Under the pieces are notes generated by a model. The model had not been told where the DNA came from. It made no database searches and saw nothing but the letters and a program-made list of their open reading frames with translations. Positions 12,060 through 21,271 of a stretch of 56,704 bases of DNA are shown here, piece by piece. Within the stretch, counting starts at the first letter, position 1; every line of letters begins with the position of its first letter. The DNA is taken from contig CAJFCJ010000107.1 in the NCBI GenBank assembly GCA_904063045.1, positions 1 to 56,704 on the forward strand, written 5' to 3'. A program made the position numbers and the translations under genes. Origin of the DNA: Dimorphilus gyrociliatus. Its lineage: Eukaryota; Annelida; Polychaeta; Dinophilidae.

Positions 12060-12520
12060 CAAAACACTCCTGGATCAGATTTTGATGATTGTATTTTGTA
12101 GGAACTGTTTGACCTGTCTTGTTGGGGGAAGGTGAGTTCCAGTTTTTCCTTTTGTCTAACTTATGATTTTGGTTTTAGTGTCTTTAGTAGGTGGGGTATT
12201 CTTTCAAGGGTTAGGAGCAAGTATATAATATGAAATGGACCTGTCCCCTTTGGGTGAGGTGAGTTTACCCCTTTCCTTTTAATAAGAGGTTACTTTTAAC
12301 CTTTCCTTATCTTTCTTGTTGGGGGAGGGTTAGTTCCAGTCTATCCTTGTCTAACTTATGAGTTTAGTTTAGTATCTTTGGTAGGTGGGGTCTTCTTTCA
12401 AGGGTTAGGAGCAAGTCTACAATTGAGAATATGTGAATTTGACCTATCTCCTTTGGGTGAGGTGAGTTTACACCTTTCCTTTTAATAAGAGGTTACTTTT
12501 GACCTTTCCTTATTTGTACA
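12060..12520 (-). repeat. Internal 203-bp tandem duplication in the PLE-B 3' region
   Basis: Two diverged direct copies of a block beginning TAAGGAAAGGT (minus strand), containing AAAAGTAACCTCTTATTAAA and GGAACT, lie in tandem. The plus-strand copies of PLE-B show the same arrangement with a 203-bp period (35111/35314, 39838/40041, 44564/44767). Confidence 0.75.
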
Positions 12521-12641
12521 CTAATTATAGTGTTTGATATCTATGATAGATTAGGAGACTGTCAAGTAGATCCTTTGTTCCTTTATAATAATTAACTGAA
12601 GTCACATGTATTATTTTCAATTAAAAGTTTATTTTAATAAA

Positions 12642-12681
12642 ATTACAACGTTTCGACCATCACTGGTCTTCATCAGGTAAT
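12642..12681 (-). ncRNA. Hammerhead-ribozyme-like motif of PLE-B, copy L
   Basis: On the minus strand the order is ATTAC (stem I), CTGATGA (core), one extra A, GACC-AGTGAT-GGTC (stem II and loop), GAAA (core), a two-pair stem III half (AC/GT), GTT (cleavage triplet), GTAAT (stem I). Stem III has no loop but is palindromic (ACGT), so two molecules could complete it. Minimal dimeric hammerheads of this sort are known from Penelope-like elements. Activity is not shown by sequence. Confidence 0.75.
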
Positions 12682-12941
12682 ATAATGGGAGTTTGTTGAA
12701 TTGTTATGGCTTTTATATGTTTTACATTACATAGGTGGTGCCCTCTATATTGTAGTGGCGCCATCTTTACAATATATACACACACACCAACAAATAGGAC
12801 TGTACATGTATTATTATTATATATGTGCTGCCCTCTATGTTTATAGTAAGGTATAGTAATGAGGGTTATACAATAGAACTTTGATTATTTTTTTGGGTAA
12901 GTTTTATTATTTTTCATAGACACCTTCATAAAGAACATAGG

Positions 12942-13910
12942 TTAGTTACTATTGGTTTTTAGTGAATGTTTTTTAGGTGGGCTGACCTCTTCATTCTCAA
13001 AAAGGTTAAAGTCAGATGTTCTTTTTGTAGGTTGGAAGGTCTTGGGACTATGCATTTGCATAAATTCCACTTCTTCATCACTGGTATCAGTAGTATCCTC
13101 TGAGTTGTTCTGATTTACTAGGGTGATGTTGTTATTTCTCTGTGTTTGAGAGTTGGGTGTGAAGACAAGTGTACCTGCTTCTTTTATATTCCAAGTGAAT
13201 ATGTTGTTGTTTAGTTTTAGTTTTCCCATTTCCTCTCTTTGTTGCTCAATGATTTTCCTCTGATTTTCAATCTCCTTTTGTTGTTGGATAACCTGCATTC
13301 TAAGGTCATTTACCATCCTCTCATCAATCATAATAACTTTATTGGTGGTGTTTGTTAAGATGGAGTAGTGAGGGCCACCATCATACAGGTTGGGTAGGTC
13401 AACCTCAAGATTTTCTGTAAGGTTAATGTTTAGGTTGTTTACACTCACCTCAACTTTTCTTAAAAGACAATCACCATATTTATTTTCTATTTTTATGTCT
13501 TTGTTGTTCTTGATGATGTTGTTGAGTTCCTTATAATTACTGCTGAGAATGCTTCTGCAGAATTTGGTAATTCTGTTGGCCTCCTTGGCCTCATCAAAGG
13601 TCATGCATGGGAGTATCAGGAGGTTACCAGGGCCACAATCCTTCATATGGTAGACAAGGTCACCCAGACCCTTTGTTTTTGACTGGCTGAGTTTTGATGT
13701 CCAACTCCTCCATTTTTCCATTAAGTTGACCTTGCTACTGGTTATAGTGGACATGCCACATTTTTGACAATTTGCCAAAAAAATAATGTTGTTAGTAGAG
13801 CAGGAGATAGCCTCTGTGATGTTAAAGGTGAGTCTCCCATCACTGGATTTCCATGCATCCATGTCAAGCATGTTTTTACATGCTTTGCACTTCAAATTAG
13901 AGCACTTCAT
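12942..13910 (-). CDS. PLE-B ORF-3: endonuclease-like cysteine domain plus coiled coil (complete)
   Basis: This is a 322-residue protein. Residues 1-100 carry C3-x4-C8-x2-C11-x25-C37-x10-C48-x2-C51 and an HM-x2-C motif at 88-92. The spacing is identical to the zinc-ligand-like cysteines around the GIY-YIG domain of this family's own RT-EN (C540 to C588), and the flanks are alike (NIIFLANCQKC against GVIYILQCSLC). The catalytic tyrosines are absent: F44 replaces the first Tyr, T55 stands at the second and the Gly of YVG is Thr. A glutamine-rich coiled coil follows at about 195-235, then an acidic stretch (TSDEEVEF) and a basic tail (PPKKH). The ATG lies about 42 nt downstream of a TATA-like sequence. 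I infer an inactive endonuclease paralogue that may bind nucleic acid and multimerise; that role is not proven. Confidence 0.85.
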   Translation of the reverse strand: MKCSNLKCKACKNMLDMDAWKSSDGRLTFNITEAISCSTNNIIFLANCQKCGMSTITSSKVNLMEKWRSWTSKLSQSKTKGLGDLVYHMKDCGPGNLLILPCMTFDEAKEANRITKFCRSILSSNYKELNNIIKNNKDIKIENKYGDCLLRKVEVSVNNLNINLTENLEVDLPNLYDGGPHYSILTNTTNKVIMIDERMVNDLRMQVIQQQKEIENQRKIIEQQREEMGKLKLNNNIFTWNIKEAGTLVFTPNSQTQRNNNITLVNQNNSEDTTDTSDEEVEFMQMHSPKTFQPTKRTSDFNLFENEEVSPPKKHSLKTNSN

Positions 13911-13950
13911 TGTTGTCTTGTTGTGATGATGTTTGAGTGTGAGTGTATCC

Positions 13951-13980
13951 CTTATATATATAATAATTGAGTACTATCAA
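13951..13980 (-). promoter_or_regulatory. TATA-like promoter motif upstream of PLE-B ORF-3
   Basis: On the minus strand GATAGTACTCAATTAT is followed by TATATATAAG, about 42 nt before the ORF-3 ATG. PLE-A has the same block (GACAGTACTCAACTAT then TATATATA) in the same place, although the surrounding noncoding DNA is otherwise unalike. Confidence 0.5.
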
Positions 13981-14225
13981 TATGCAAATGAGTTTGGTGT
14001 GAGTGGTCTCACCCTCCTGACCTTTCTGTTATATTGGAGGTCATTTGTGACCTTCTATTGTTCTATCAGGTGTTTCTTTCTGTGTTCCATTTTTGTATTA
14101 TTTTCAGGGTATTTCTGCTTTGGTTCTAGTAGGTCCTTATTTGTCTTCTGCAACATACTATTATGTTTCTAACCTTTCCCTTGAACCAAAGGTTATGTTT
14201 AACCTTCTTCTGTTATGAAAGGTGT

Positions 14226-14413
14226 TTATTTAGTTTCTGTGTTTTGAATGGTTTTTAGATATTTTTGAACATAGGCTTCCATAATCTCATCCACTTCTTT
14301 ATTGACAAGTAATTTTCTTGAGGTGTTAGCTATTTTATAGGCTGTTATTGTCTTATACATTTCCAGTGTGTGATTTTCCAGGGCATTTGATATAATGTTT
14401 TGTTTAATGTTCC
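14226..14413 (-). pseudogene. PLE-B RT-EN, C-terminal fragment
   Basis: The last 60-odd codons of ORF-2 are present, ending in a TAA complementary to 14226-14228. The fragment is homologous to the tail of the intact 759-residue protein at 41177-43456 (NHTLEMYKTI...VDEIMEAYVQ). It begins abruptly at the telomeric junction, so this is a 5' truncation of the inserted copy rather than a point mutation. It contains no catalytic motif. It shares a variant base with the truncated copy at 33,878 (ATTATATC against ATTACATC in the longer copies). Confidence 0.85.
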
Positions 14414-14473
14414 GGTTAGGGTTAGGTTAGGGTTAGGTTTAGGGTTAGGGTTTGGTAAGGGTTATGGGTTAGG
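14414..14473. repeat. Short telomeric stretch between PLE-B and PLE-A
   Basis: About 60 bp of TTAGGG-type units, the right part of which (GGTTTGGTAAGGGTTATGGG) is the degenerate 3' end of PLE-A in reverse complement. The same sequence in opposite orientation occurs at 33818-33877. Confidence 0.9.
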
Positions 14474-14782
14474 CCACTCACACAACTCTGGTAATGTTTT
14501 TGGGAACTGGTTAGCTAGTGTTCCAGTGTAATACCTAACTTTTACTCAATGTTAGGTAGGGGTTCTCCTTGGTCAGGATTATAGATCTGGGCTCCCAGTC
14601 TTAGTCAGGTTTTGGGAACTGGTTAGTTGGTGTTCCAGGGTTCTACCAATTTTCCAATAGGTAGGAGTTCTCTATGTCTGAGCTCCTTTGTGCTTCAGTG
14701 CTCTGTCAAACTCTTAGTCTTATTCAATAACAATTAAATTTTTTCTTTTTCATCAACTTTTTATTTTAAACTTTAAAACATA

Positions 14783-14827
14783 TTACAACAATATTTCGCC
14801 TCTACTTGAGGCTTCATCAGGTTGTAA
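14783..14827 (-). ncRNA. Hammerhead-ribozyme-like motif of PLE-A, copy L
   Basis: On the minus strand: TTACAAC (stem I), CTGATGA, extra A, GCCTC-AAGTA-GAGGC (5-bp stem II), GAAA, palindromic two-pair stem III (ATAT), ATT cleavage triplet, GTTGTAA (7-bp stem I). Stem sequences differ from PLE-B while the core and layout are the same, which supports conservation of structure rather than of sequence. Confidence 0.78.
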
Positions 14828-14930
14828 GTTAAACTGAACACAAACATAAGTATTTATACCATCACCACAAAAAATTTATATATAAAAAACATGAAAACAA
14901 GATGGCTGCCCTTGCACTAGCGCCACCTAA

Positions 14931-16136
14931 CTACATTTTTCTTTGTTTCTTTGAAGGTACTACTTCAAATTCATCACCTGATCTTTTGATTAGGAGTCTT
15001 TGTTGTATTCCAATATTGCTATTCTCTTTTGGAGTGCTTTCATATTGATACTCACCATCTTCCATATCATCATAGTTGTCATCATCTTCTTCCTCCTCAG
15101 TCTGTTCCTTGGTAGGGACCATTTCTTTGTCTGGAGTTTGTTGAGCTCCTCTGTCTATAGTTTGTTGAGCTCCTGGTGTAGAGTTGGAGTCAAGATCCTC
15201 AAGGTTAATTGTCACTGGCTCTATTTTGAATTTTTCCACAGTATCCTGTTCTGGAAGTGGGAAGAACTTGATGAAGCCCCTTCCCTTAATAGGAAGAGCT
15301 TTTGACCAGTCCCATTCATTGCTATTTGGAGTTCTTTGTTCAGTTTTCTCTAGTTCCAGTAGGAGCTCTCTGTTTCTCTTATTGGCTTCCTCTAATTTAT
15401 TATTAGCTTCCTGTAATTTATTACTAGCTTCCTCCAGCTTACTGGAGCTTGCTTTGATTGTACTTTCTAGCTCTACCACTTTGTTCCTAAGGTCTAGATT
15501 ATCTTTTCGTAGGTTATTCAATGTGGGTCTACTCAGACCCACATAAGAGTATTTATTGTTACAGAGAACTGAGTTCTCATATTGCTCATGAGCTAACTCC
15601 TTAGGCAGAGGTGTATTAAAATTCTCCAAGAGCTCCAGGGTAACCCCTTGGATACTAACTATTGTTGGTCTGGTACTACAAGGGAACTCATTCGGGTTTG
15701 TCCCTCTAATGTCTGGGTTACTTTTCTTAAACTTAGCTATTTCTACCCAGTCAGCATTATATAGTAATTGCAACAATGTACTCACTTTCTTGACATGGAA
15801 GTGTTCTGTCTCTGGTTGGACCATGATAGGAAGGATTCTTATGTTGGTAGTGTTGCAGGTCCTCATATGAAGAGCCAGAGCTCCAACATTGTCTTTGCTT
15901 GTTTTTGATTTTTTTAATGAAAATCCATACATTCTATGTAGTGGAGATATGGTGAAACTAGCCATAGCCCAGTTGCACTTTTTGCAATCAGCAATGAAGA
16001 ACAAGTGGTCTGAATTACAATTGAGGTCTCCCTCAATCTTTTTAGTAATACGGCCATCTCTGGAGCTCCAGGACCCTCCCTGTATTAGGGCTGGGCAAAG
16101 TTTGCACTTATTTGTCATGCATCTAGAAGCTGGCAT
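14931..16136 (-). CDS. PLE-A ORF-3: endonuclease-like cysteine domain plus coiled coil (complete)
   Basis: This is a 401-residue protein. The N-terminal domain has C6-x4-C11-x2-C14-x25-C40-x10-C51-x2-C54 and H90-M-x2-C94. The same spacing surrounds the GIY-YIG motif of this copy's RT-EN (C333 to C381, then H415-M-x2-H419 in the partial protein). Where the endonuclease has CVY and YVG, ORF-3 has LFF (45-47) and MAS (58-60), so the catalytic tyrosines and glycine are missing. Residues about 205-270 form a coiled coil with three near-perfect heptads (KLEEASN, KLQEANN, KLEEANK). The C-terminal third has a strongly acidic run (EEEEDDDNYDDMEDGE) and ends in a basic SKKQRKM. It lies downstream of RT-EN in the array, after the GAGCTC array and a TATA-like motif. 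Function is unproven; a structural or targeting partner of RT-EN is plausible. Confidence 0.87.
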   Translation of the reverse strand: MPASRCMTNKCKLCPALIQGGSWSSRDGRITKKIEGDLNCNSDHLFFIADCKKCNWAMASFTISPLHRMYGFSLKKSKTSKDNVGALALHMRTCNTTNIRILPIMVQPETEHFHVKKVSTLLQLLYNADWVEIAKFKKSNPDIRGTNPNEFPCSTRPTIVSIQGVTLELLENFNTPLPKELAHEQYENSVLCNNKYSYVGLSRPTLNNLRKDNLDLRNKVVELESTIKASSSKLEEASNKLQEANNKLEEANKRNRELLLELEKTEQRTPNSNEWDWSKALPIKGRGFIKFFPLPEQDTVEKFKIEPVTINLEDLDSNSTPGAQQTIDRGAQQTPDKEMVPTKEQTEEEEDDDNYDDMEDGEYQYESTPKENSNIGIQQRLLIKRSGDEFEVVPSKKQRKM

Positions 16137-16189
16137 CTTTAGGAAGTACTTGTTAACACTGTCAAGTGAAGAGGATGACTGAGGTTCTG

Positions 16190-16226
16190 CACCAGTATAT
16201 ATAGTGGTATAGTTGAGTACTGTCAG
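16190..16226 (-). promoter_or_regulatory. TATA-like promoter motif upstream of PLE-A ORF-3
   Basis: On the minus strand GACAGTACTCAACTATACC is followed by TATATATA (complement of 16196-16203) and, about 22 nt further, TCAGTC, an initiator-like word. The ORF-3 ATG is about 60 nt downstream. PLE-B has the matching GATAGTACTCAA-TATATATA block. Confidence 0.55.
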
Positions 16227-16254
16227 AGGTGTTGAGTACTAAGTTGTAAGAACT

Positions 16255-16545
16255 GTTGAAGCTCACTTGAGCTCTTGGAGCTCTATTGAGTTCTTGGAGC
16301 TCTACTGAGCTCTTAGAGCTCTTGGAGCTCTACTGAGATCTTAGAGCTCTTGGAGCTCTACTGAGCTCTTAGAGCTCTTGGAGCTCTACTGAGTTCTTGG
16401 AGCTCTACTGAGCTCTTCAAGGTCTCCTGTGGTATTGGAGCTCAACTGAGCTACTGTAGCTCCTTGGAGCTCTTGGACCTTATTGTGGCTAACTGTAGCT
16501 TTTGGAGTTCATTGTAGCTTGTAGAGCTTGTTGTAGCTGCTGAAA
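16255..16545 (-). repeat. GAGCTC-rich array of PLE-A, copy L
   Basis: About 290 bp between the RT-EN stop and the ORF-3 promoter consist of variants of GAGCTCCAAGAGCTCTAAGA and GAGCTCAGTA, so the palindrome GAGCTC and its relatives recur every 10-14 bp. The same array is present in all PLE-A copies and absent from PLE-B. Confidence 0.85.
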
Positions 16546-16549
16546 TTCA

Positions 16550-18231
16550 TTACAGTTCTTGGAGTTCACTTTGGCTTTTCTGGAGTAGAATTTTTTCTAT
16601 GTGTTTTTCCATCATCTCATCAACTTTCTTATTGATAAGCCAGTGTCTGGTAGTAGTTGGGATCCTAAAGGCAGTTATTGACTTATACATTTGGAAGTGA
16701 GAACTGTTAGGGGCTAGCTGGTGGATTGTTCTCTTGACTTTCTCAGCTATTAGTTGGGCTCCATTGTGTTGTGGTATGAGGAGTGGTACCATTTCCTTGG
16801 TGGTAAAACCTTCATGTTTATTAAGACCATGTGGGAACAGTGTATCCAAATGGTTGATGATTTCAGTTTCTTTTCTCATTAACCAAACTATTACTGAGCT
16901 CTCTGTGAGTTCCTTAGGAGCTACAGCAGCTATGTAGATCTTGAACTTCTTGATATCATGTGTTGCCATATGGTTATATAGTGGTCTATCTATCTTGTTT
17001 TTGAAGCCCAAATTATGGGTACCCCATCTACACTTGATAGTATCTGTAGTCATACCCACATATGCTAACCCACACATAGAGCATTGTAGGATATAGACAC
17101 AACCCTTGGTGTTACAGTTAATGCTTTGGGTTAAGCTCCAAGAGTTGACCTGGTATAGGTCAAATACCTCATCTCTGGAGTCCAGTCTGAGGCAAGTATC
17201 ACATCTAGTGTTACAACATTTATTGACTTTATACCTCAGTGCCTTTTTTTCTTCAGCTCTGGTGTTGAATTTTTTAATGGTGTCCCTCCCCATTCTCCAG
17301 GTGTAGCCATTGACTTTATTGATTCTAATGAGATCTTTGAACTGTGAGATAGCCATTTTGGGATCTTTGCAGTTTCTCATATATCTAGTTAGCTGGCTCA
17401 TTAGGATACCTCTGAATGTGTGTGGTGGATGATTGGATTTGGTGTGTAGCAGTATTCTGGAGTCAGTAGCCTTAAAATGGGTTTCCCAGGAAAGAGAGTT
17501 CCCTAGTATATGTAGGTCCAGGTCCAGAAAAGTACTTGATTTAGGGTTCTGGGACCAAGTGAGCTTGATATCTGGATTTCTGTTGTTTAGTCTTGTCTTG
17601 AACTCCATGATGTCCCTGTCTGGTTTAGTGACCAAAATGATATCATCAATGTACCTGCCATAGTACTCAATGTCCTCTGTAAAATCTGTGACCAATTCGT
17701 GTTCCCAGGTGTGTAACACTATGTTTGCATATGCTGGACTAAATGGAGCTCCCATAGCTGTGCCCTTTATTTGCAGGAACCTGTGGTTCCCAAAGGTGAA
17801 ATCATTGTTGTTGAGACAAATCCAAAGGAGTTCCAAGATTAGTTCATCAGGTCTACCTTCATGGTAGTGGGTTAACATGAACTCTTTAACAGCTTTTATG
17901 CCCCATTGAGGGTTAATGCTTGGGTATAGAGCTTCTACATCTGCTGTGAAGATCCCTCTGTTTTGCCAATTATGTATCATAGATAGTTTGCCAATGCAAT
18001 GTTGGGTGTTTTTAACATAGCTAGTGGTACTTTTTGCCATTTTGACCAGATAGTGATCAACAAATTTAGATATTTTATATAGATCAGAGCCTACATAGCT
18101 CACCACTGGTCTCCCCTTGGGGATCCTATATGGTACTCTCCATTGGGAGCTGTGTTTATGAATTTTAGGTAGGAGGTAAAACTTTCTATCTCCTGGGCTA
18201 TTCTGTGGAGCCATCAGAGTTGCTGTAGATT
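16550..18231 (-). CDS. PLE-A ORF-2: reverse transcriptase/GIY-YIG endonuclease (partial at gap)
   Basis: The enzyme of Penelope-like retrotransposition: it copies the element RNA from a primed DNA 3' end and nicks DNA with its GIY-YIG domain. 554 residues are seen from the Met at 18214, and the frame continues into the gap. Numbering from that Met: PLE RT motif (RKFYLLPKIHKH, 10-21), motif A (TADVEALYP, Asp 92), motif B (IKGTAMGAPFSP, 149-160), motif C (YIDD, 188-191) and FLD (229-231). The endonuclease follows: C333-x4-C338-x2-C341, C367, CVY at 372-374, C378, C381, YVG at 385-387, RW at 396-397, and a C-terminal E plus GLN region. All catalytic positions look intact. RT-EN precedes ORF-3 on the same strand with the GAGCTC array between them. 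Confidence 0.93.
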
Positions 18232-18284
18232 NNNNNNNNNNNNNNNNNNNNNNNNNNNNNNNNNNNNNNNNNNNNNNNNNNNNN
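18232..18284. other. Assembly gap (53 N)
   Basis: The gap lies exactly where PLE orientation flips from minus to plus. The left side stops inside RT-EN and the right side starts inside ORF-1, so the N run joins two inverted partial copies of the same family. Confidence 0.98.
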
Positions 18285-18918
18285 TAAGTGACAAGGAAAA
18301 AGCCTGACTAGAGCTATGAGTAAAACTTACAGTTCTATTCACCAGATTGAGAGACTTAAGGAATATAACCTTGGACCAAAAAGGCCATGGATATGATGGA
18401 CTCAATTAGAATCACAGGAGGTCCATTACTGGGGAAAGACTCAACCAACTACATGAAATAGCCAATACTTGTGCTAGAGAAACAAATAGAGTGGTGCTGG
18501 AGGAGCTCAATGAGAGGCTCTCTAAAATGAGGGACAAGATAAAAATGATCAGCAAAATTACAATCAATCAGAGGTTAAGAAAGCTATTGAAGTAGCTAAA
18601 ACCAGATCGATACAAAAATATGGCAAAAAGATTAATTGGGCCCAACTTAAAGAAAGTGTATACTTGGTTACCAAAAATCTAAAAGCTCCCTTAGATGACT
18701 CTTTCAATAGAGAGCTCCATGAAAATTTCAAAGAGCTCCCTACCATACAGAGATCCAAGAAACCAGCAGACAAAACCAGACACAAAGAACCTTACAAGAA
18801 CTCTAAGGATGAAATCTCAGAACTAAGAAAGGAATTGGCAATCATGACTGTCTTATTTAAAGGAATTACAGAGAAAATGAGTGCTGATGAGGAGACTATG
18901 GACCAGGGAAACTCCTAA
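18285..18918 (+). pseudogene. PLE-A ORF-1 (basic coiled-coil protein), partial, copy R1
   Basis: Only the part after the assembly gap is present, ending at TAA 18916-18918. It is homologous to the intact PLE-B ORF-1: both share SLSDKEKALTRAM-like and KAMDMMDSIRITGGP-like stretches and a lysine/glutamate-rich C-terminal half with coiled-coil character. Frames change at about 18,321-18,390 and 18,540 through 1-nt indels relative to copy R2, most likely sequencing errors. No enzymatic motif is seen; by position, size and charge it resembles RNA-binding first ORFs of retroelements, which is an inference. Confidence 0.6.
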
Positions 18919-18989
18919 CTCTTCAAGCACAACAGCATAACAATTATAATGTTTTTAAACATGTTTTTATCAATAAAACAGAACCAAGT

Positions 18990-21264
18990 ATGGTTTTTAA
19001 CCTATGTAGGAACTCTAACATCAAGAGTTCTTGCCTGAACACTATGGCACAAGGTCTAGGCTTTGCCTGGACTTGGGCCCCAAACAAATTTATAAACTTG
19101 CACTTCACAGGGATCTTGGATTATACATTAAAATGGCTAAAGATCATTGAGAAAAATGGTACACCAAGATTTCGAAATAATCCACTAAAGAAAAAACTTC
19201 TTGACATACAAGCACCATCTCTACCTGAACTAATGAGGGAGTTAAATTACATGCCCTCTAGTCATATTCCAGAAATTAACCATATCACAGACAGGATATA
19301 TAACATTATAAAGGGCTCTGAAAAAATTAATAGAGCCCAGAAGGGTTTTGAAAATCAAGGCCTAATGAAAAACTTCCTCAACAATCATCCTAACATTATC
19401 ATTAAACCAGCTGATAAAGGAAGAAGGATTGTCTTAATGGACAAAGAGGACTATGTCTTTGAAGCCATGACACAGCTCTGTGACAGAACAACCTACAAAC
19501 AGGTCAGCAATAAAATAAGCTCTACCCAATGGACCCGGTTAAATGAAATCCTTAATGAATTGGTTACAATGAAAATTATTACCAAATCTACAGCAACTCT
19601 GATGGCTCCACAGAATAGCCCAGGAGATAGAAAGTTTTACCTCCTACCTAAAATTCATAAACACAGCTCCCAATGGAGAGTACCATATAGGATCCCAAGG
19701 GGAGACCAGTGGTGAGCTATGTAGGCTCTGATCTATATAAAATATCTAAATTTGTTGATCACTATCTGGTCAAAATGGCAAAAAGTACCACTAGCTATGT
19801 TAAAAACACCCAACATTGCATTGGCAAACTATCTATGATACATAATTGGCAAAACAGAGGGATCTTCACAGCAGATGTAGAAGCTCTATACCCAAGCATT
19901 AACCCTCAATGGGGCATAAAAGCTGTTAAAGAGTTCATGTTAACCCACTACCATGAAGGTAGACCTGATGAACTAATCTTGGAACTCCTTTGGATTTGTC
20001 TCAACAACAATGATTTCACCTTTGGGAACCACAGGTTCCTGCAAATAAAGGGCACAGCTATGGGAGCTCCATTTAGTCCAGCATATGCAAACATAGTGTT
20101 ACACACCTGGGAACACGAATTGGTCACAGATTTTACAGAGGACATTGAGTACTATGGCAGGTACATTGATGATATCATTTTGGTCACTAAACCAGACAGG
20201 GACATCATGGAGTTCAAGACAAGACTAAACAACAGAAATCCAGATATCAAGCTCACTTGGTCCCAGAACCCTAAATCAAGTACTTTTCTGGACCTGGACC
20301 TACATATACTAGGGAACTCTCTTTCCTGGGAAACCCATTTTAAGGCTACTGACTCCAGAATACTGCTACACACCAAATCCAATCATCCACCACACACATT
20401 CAGAGGTATCCTAATGAGCCAGCTAACTAGATATATGAGAAACTGCAAAGATCCCAAAATGGCTATCTCACAGTTCAAAGATCTCATTAGAATCAATAAA
20501 GTCAATGGCTACACCTGGAGAATGGGGAGGGACACCATTAAAAAATTCAACACCAGAGCTGAAGAAAAAAAGGCACTGAGGTATAAAGTCAATAAATGTT
20601 GTAACACTAGATGTGATACTTGCCTCAGACTGGACTCCAGAGATGAGGTATTTGACCTATACCAGGTCAACTCTTGGAGCTTAACCCAAAGCATTAACTG
20701 TAACACCAAGGGTTGTGTCTATATCCTACAATGCTCTATGTGTGGGTTAGCATATGTGGGTATGACTACAGATACTATCAAGTGTAGATGGGGTACCCAT
20801 AATTTGGGCTTCAAAAACAAGATAGATAGACCACTATATAACCATATGGCAACACATGATATCAAGAAGTTCAAGATCTACATAGCTGCTGTAGCTCCTA
20901 AGGAACTCACAGAGAGCTCAGTAATAGTTTGGTTAATGAGAAAAGAAACTGAAATCATCAACCATTTGGATACACTGTTCCCACATGGTCTTAATAAACA
21001 TGAAGGTTTTACCACCAAGGAAATGGTACCACTCCTCATACCACAACACAATGGAGCCCAACTAATAGCTGAGAAAGTCAAGAGAACAATCCACCAGCTA
21101 GCCCTAACAGTTCTCACTTCCAAATGTATAAGTCAATAACTGCCTTTAGGATCCCAACTACTACCAGACACTGGCTTATCAATAAGAAAGTTGATGAGAT
21201 GATGGAAAAACACATAGAAAAAATTCTACTCCAGAAAAGCCAAAGTGAACTCCAAGAACTGTAA
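18990..21264 (+). pseudogene. PLE-A RT-EN, copy R1, broken by two 1-nt indels
   Basis: The frame starts at ATG 18990 (MVFNLCRN, matching MILNLCKN of PLE-B) and runs to TAA 21262-21264. It is open to about 19,700, where one C is missing from a CCCCAAGGGG run, then open in the next frame until about 21,100, where one C is missing near CTAGCCCC. It covers the N-terminal region (IIIKPADKG...EDYVFEAM), all RT motifs and the whole GIY-YIG domain. Catalytic residues are unchanged relative to copy L. The breaks are single homopolymer losses, so sequencing error is as likely as decay. It fixes the PLE-A start that copy L lacks. Confidence 0.85.
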
Positions 21265-21271
21265 TGAATTT

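Larger units (their letters stand above)
12035..14413 (-). mobile_element. PLE-B copy L, 5'-truncated Penelope-like element joined to the telomere
   Basis: The copy's 3' end (GTGAGTGGCCCC followed by degenerate CCCTAA units on the minus strand) abuts the telomeric tract. Its other end is cut off inside the C-terminal codons of the RT-EN gene at 14,413, where a new telomeric stretch begins. It contains the last 60-odd codons of RT-EN, a complete ORF-3 with its upstream TATA region, a hammerhead-like motif and the duplicated 3' region. It is the only PLE-B copy in the window with a full-length ORF-3. The orientation matches synthesis primed by a TTAGGG 3' end on a C-rich RNA tail. Confidence 0.88.
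14472..18231 (-). mobile_element. PLE-A copy L (minus strand), runs into the assembly gap
   Basis: The PLE-A 3' end (GTGAGTGGCC then CCCTAA-like sequence) lies at the telomeric stretch. Going 5' on the minus strand come a hammerhead-like motif, intact ORF-3, a TATA-like region, a GAGCTC-rich array and RT-EN, which is interrupted by the N gap at 18,232. Unlike the plus-strand PLE-A copies it has no frame breaks, so it is the best reference for this family. Confidence 0.9.

Noticed and set aside
16255-16545. GAGCTC array considered as a CRISPR or satellite array
   Set aside because: There are no unique spacers and no cas context; it is a fixed internal part of every PLE-A copy in a eukaryotic genome.
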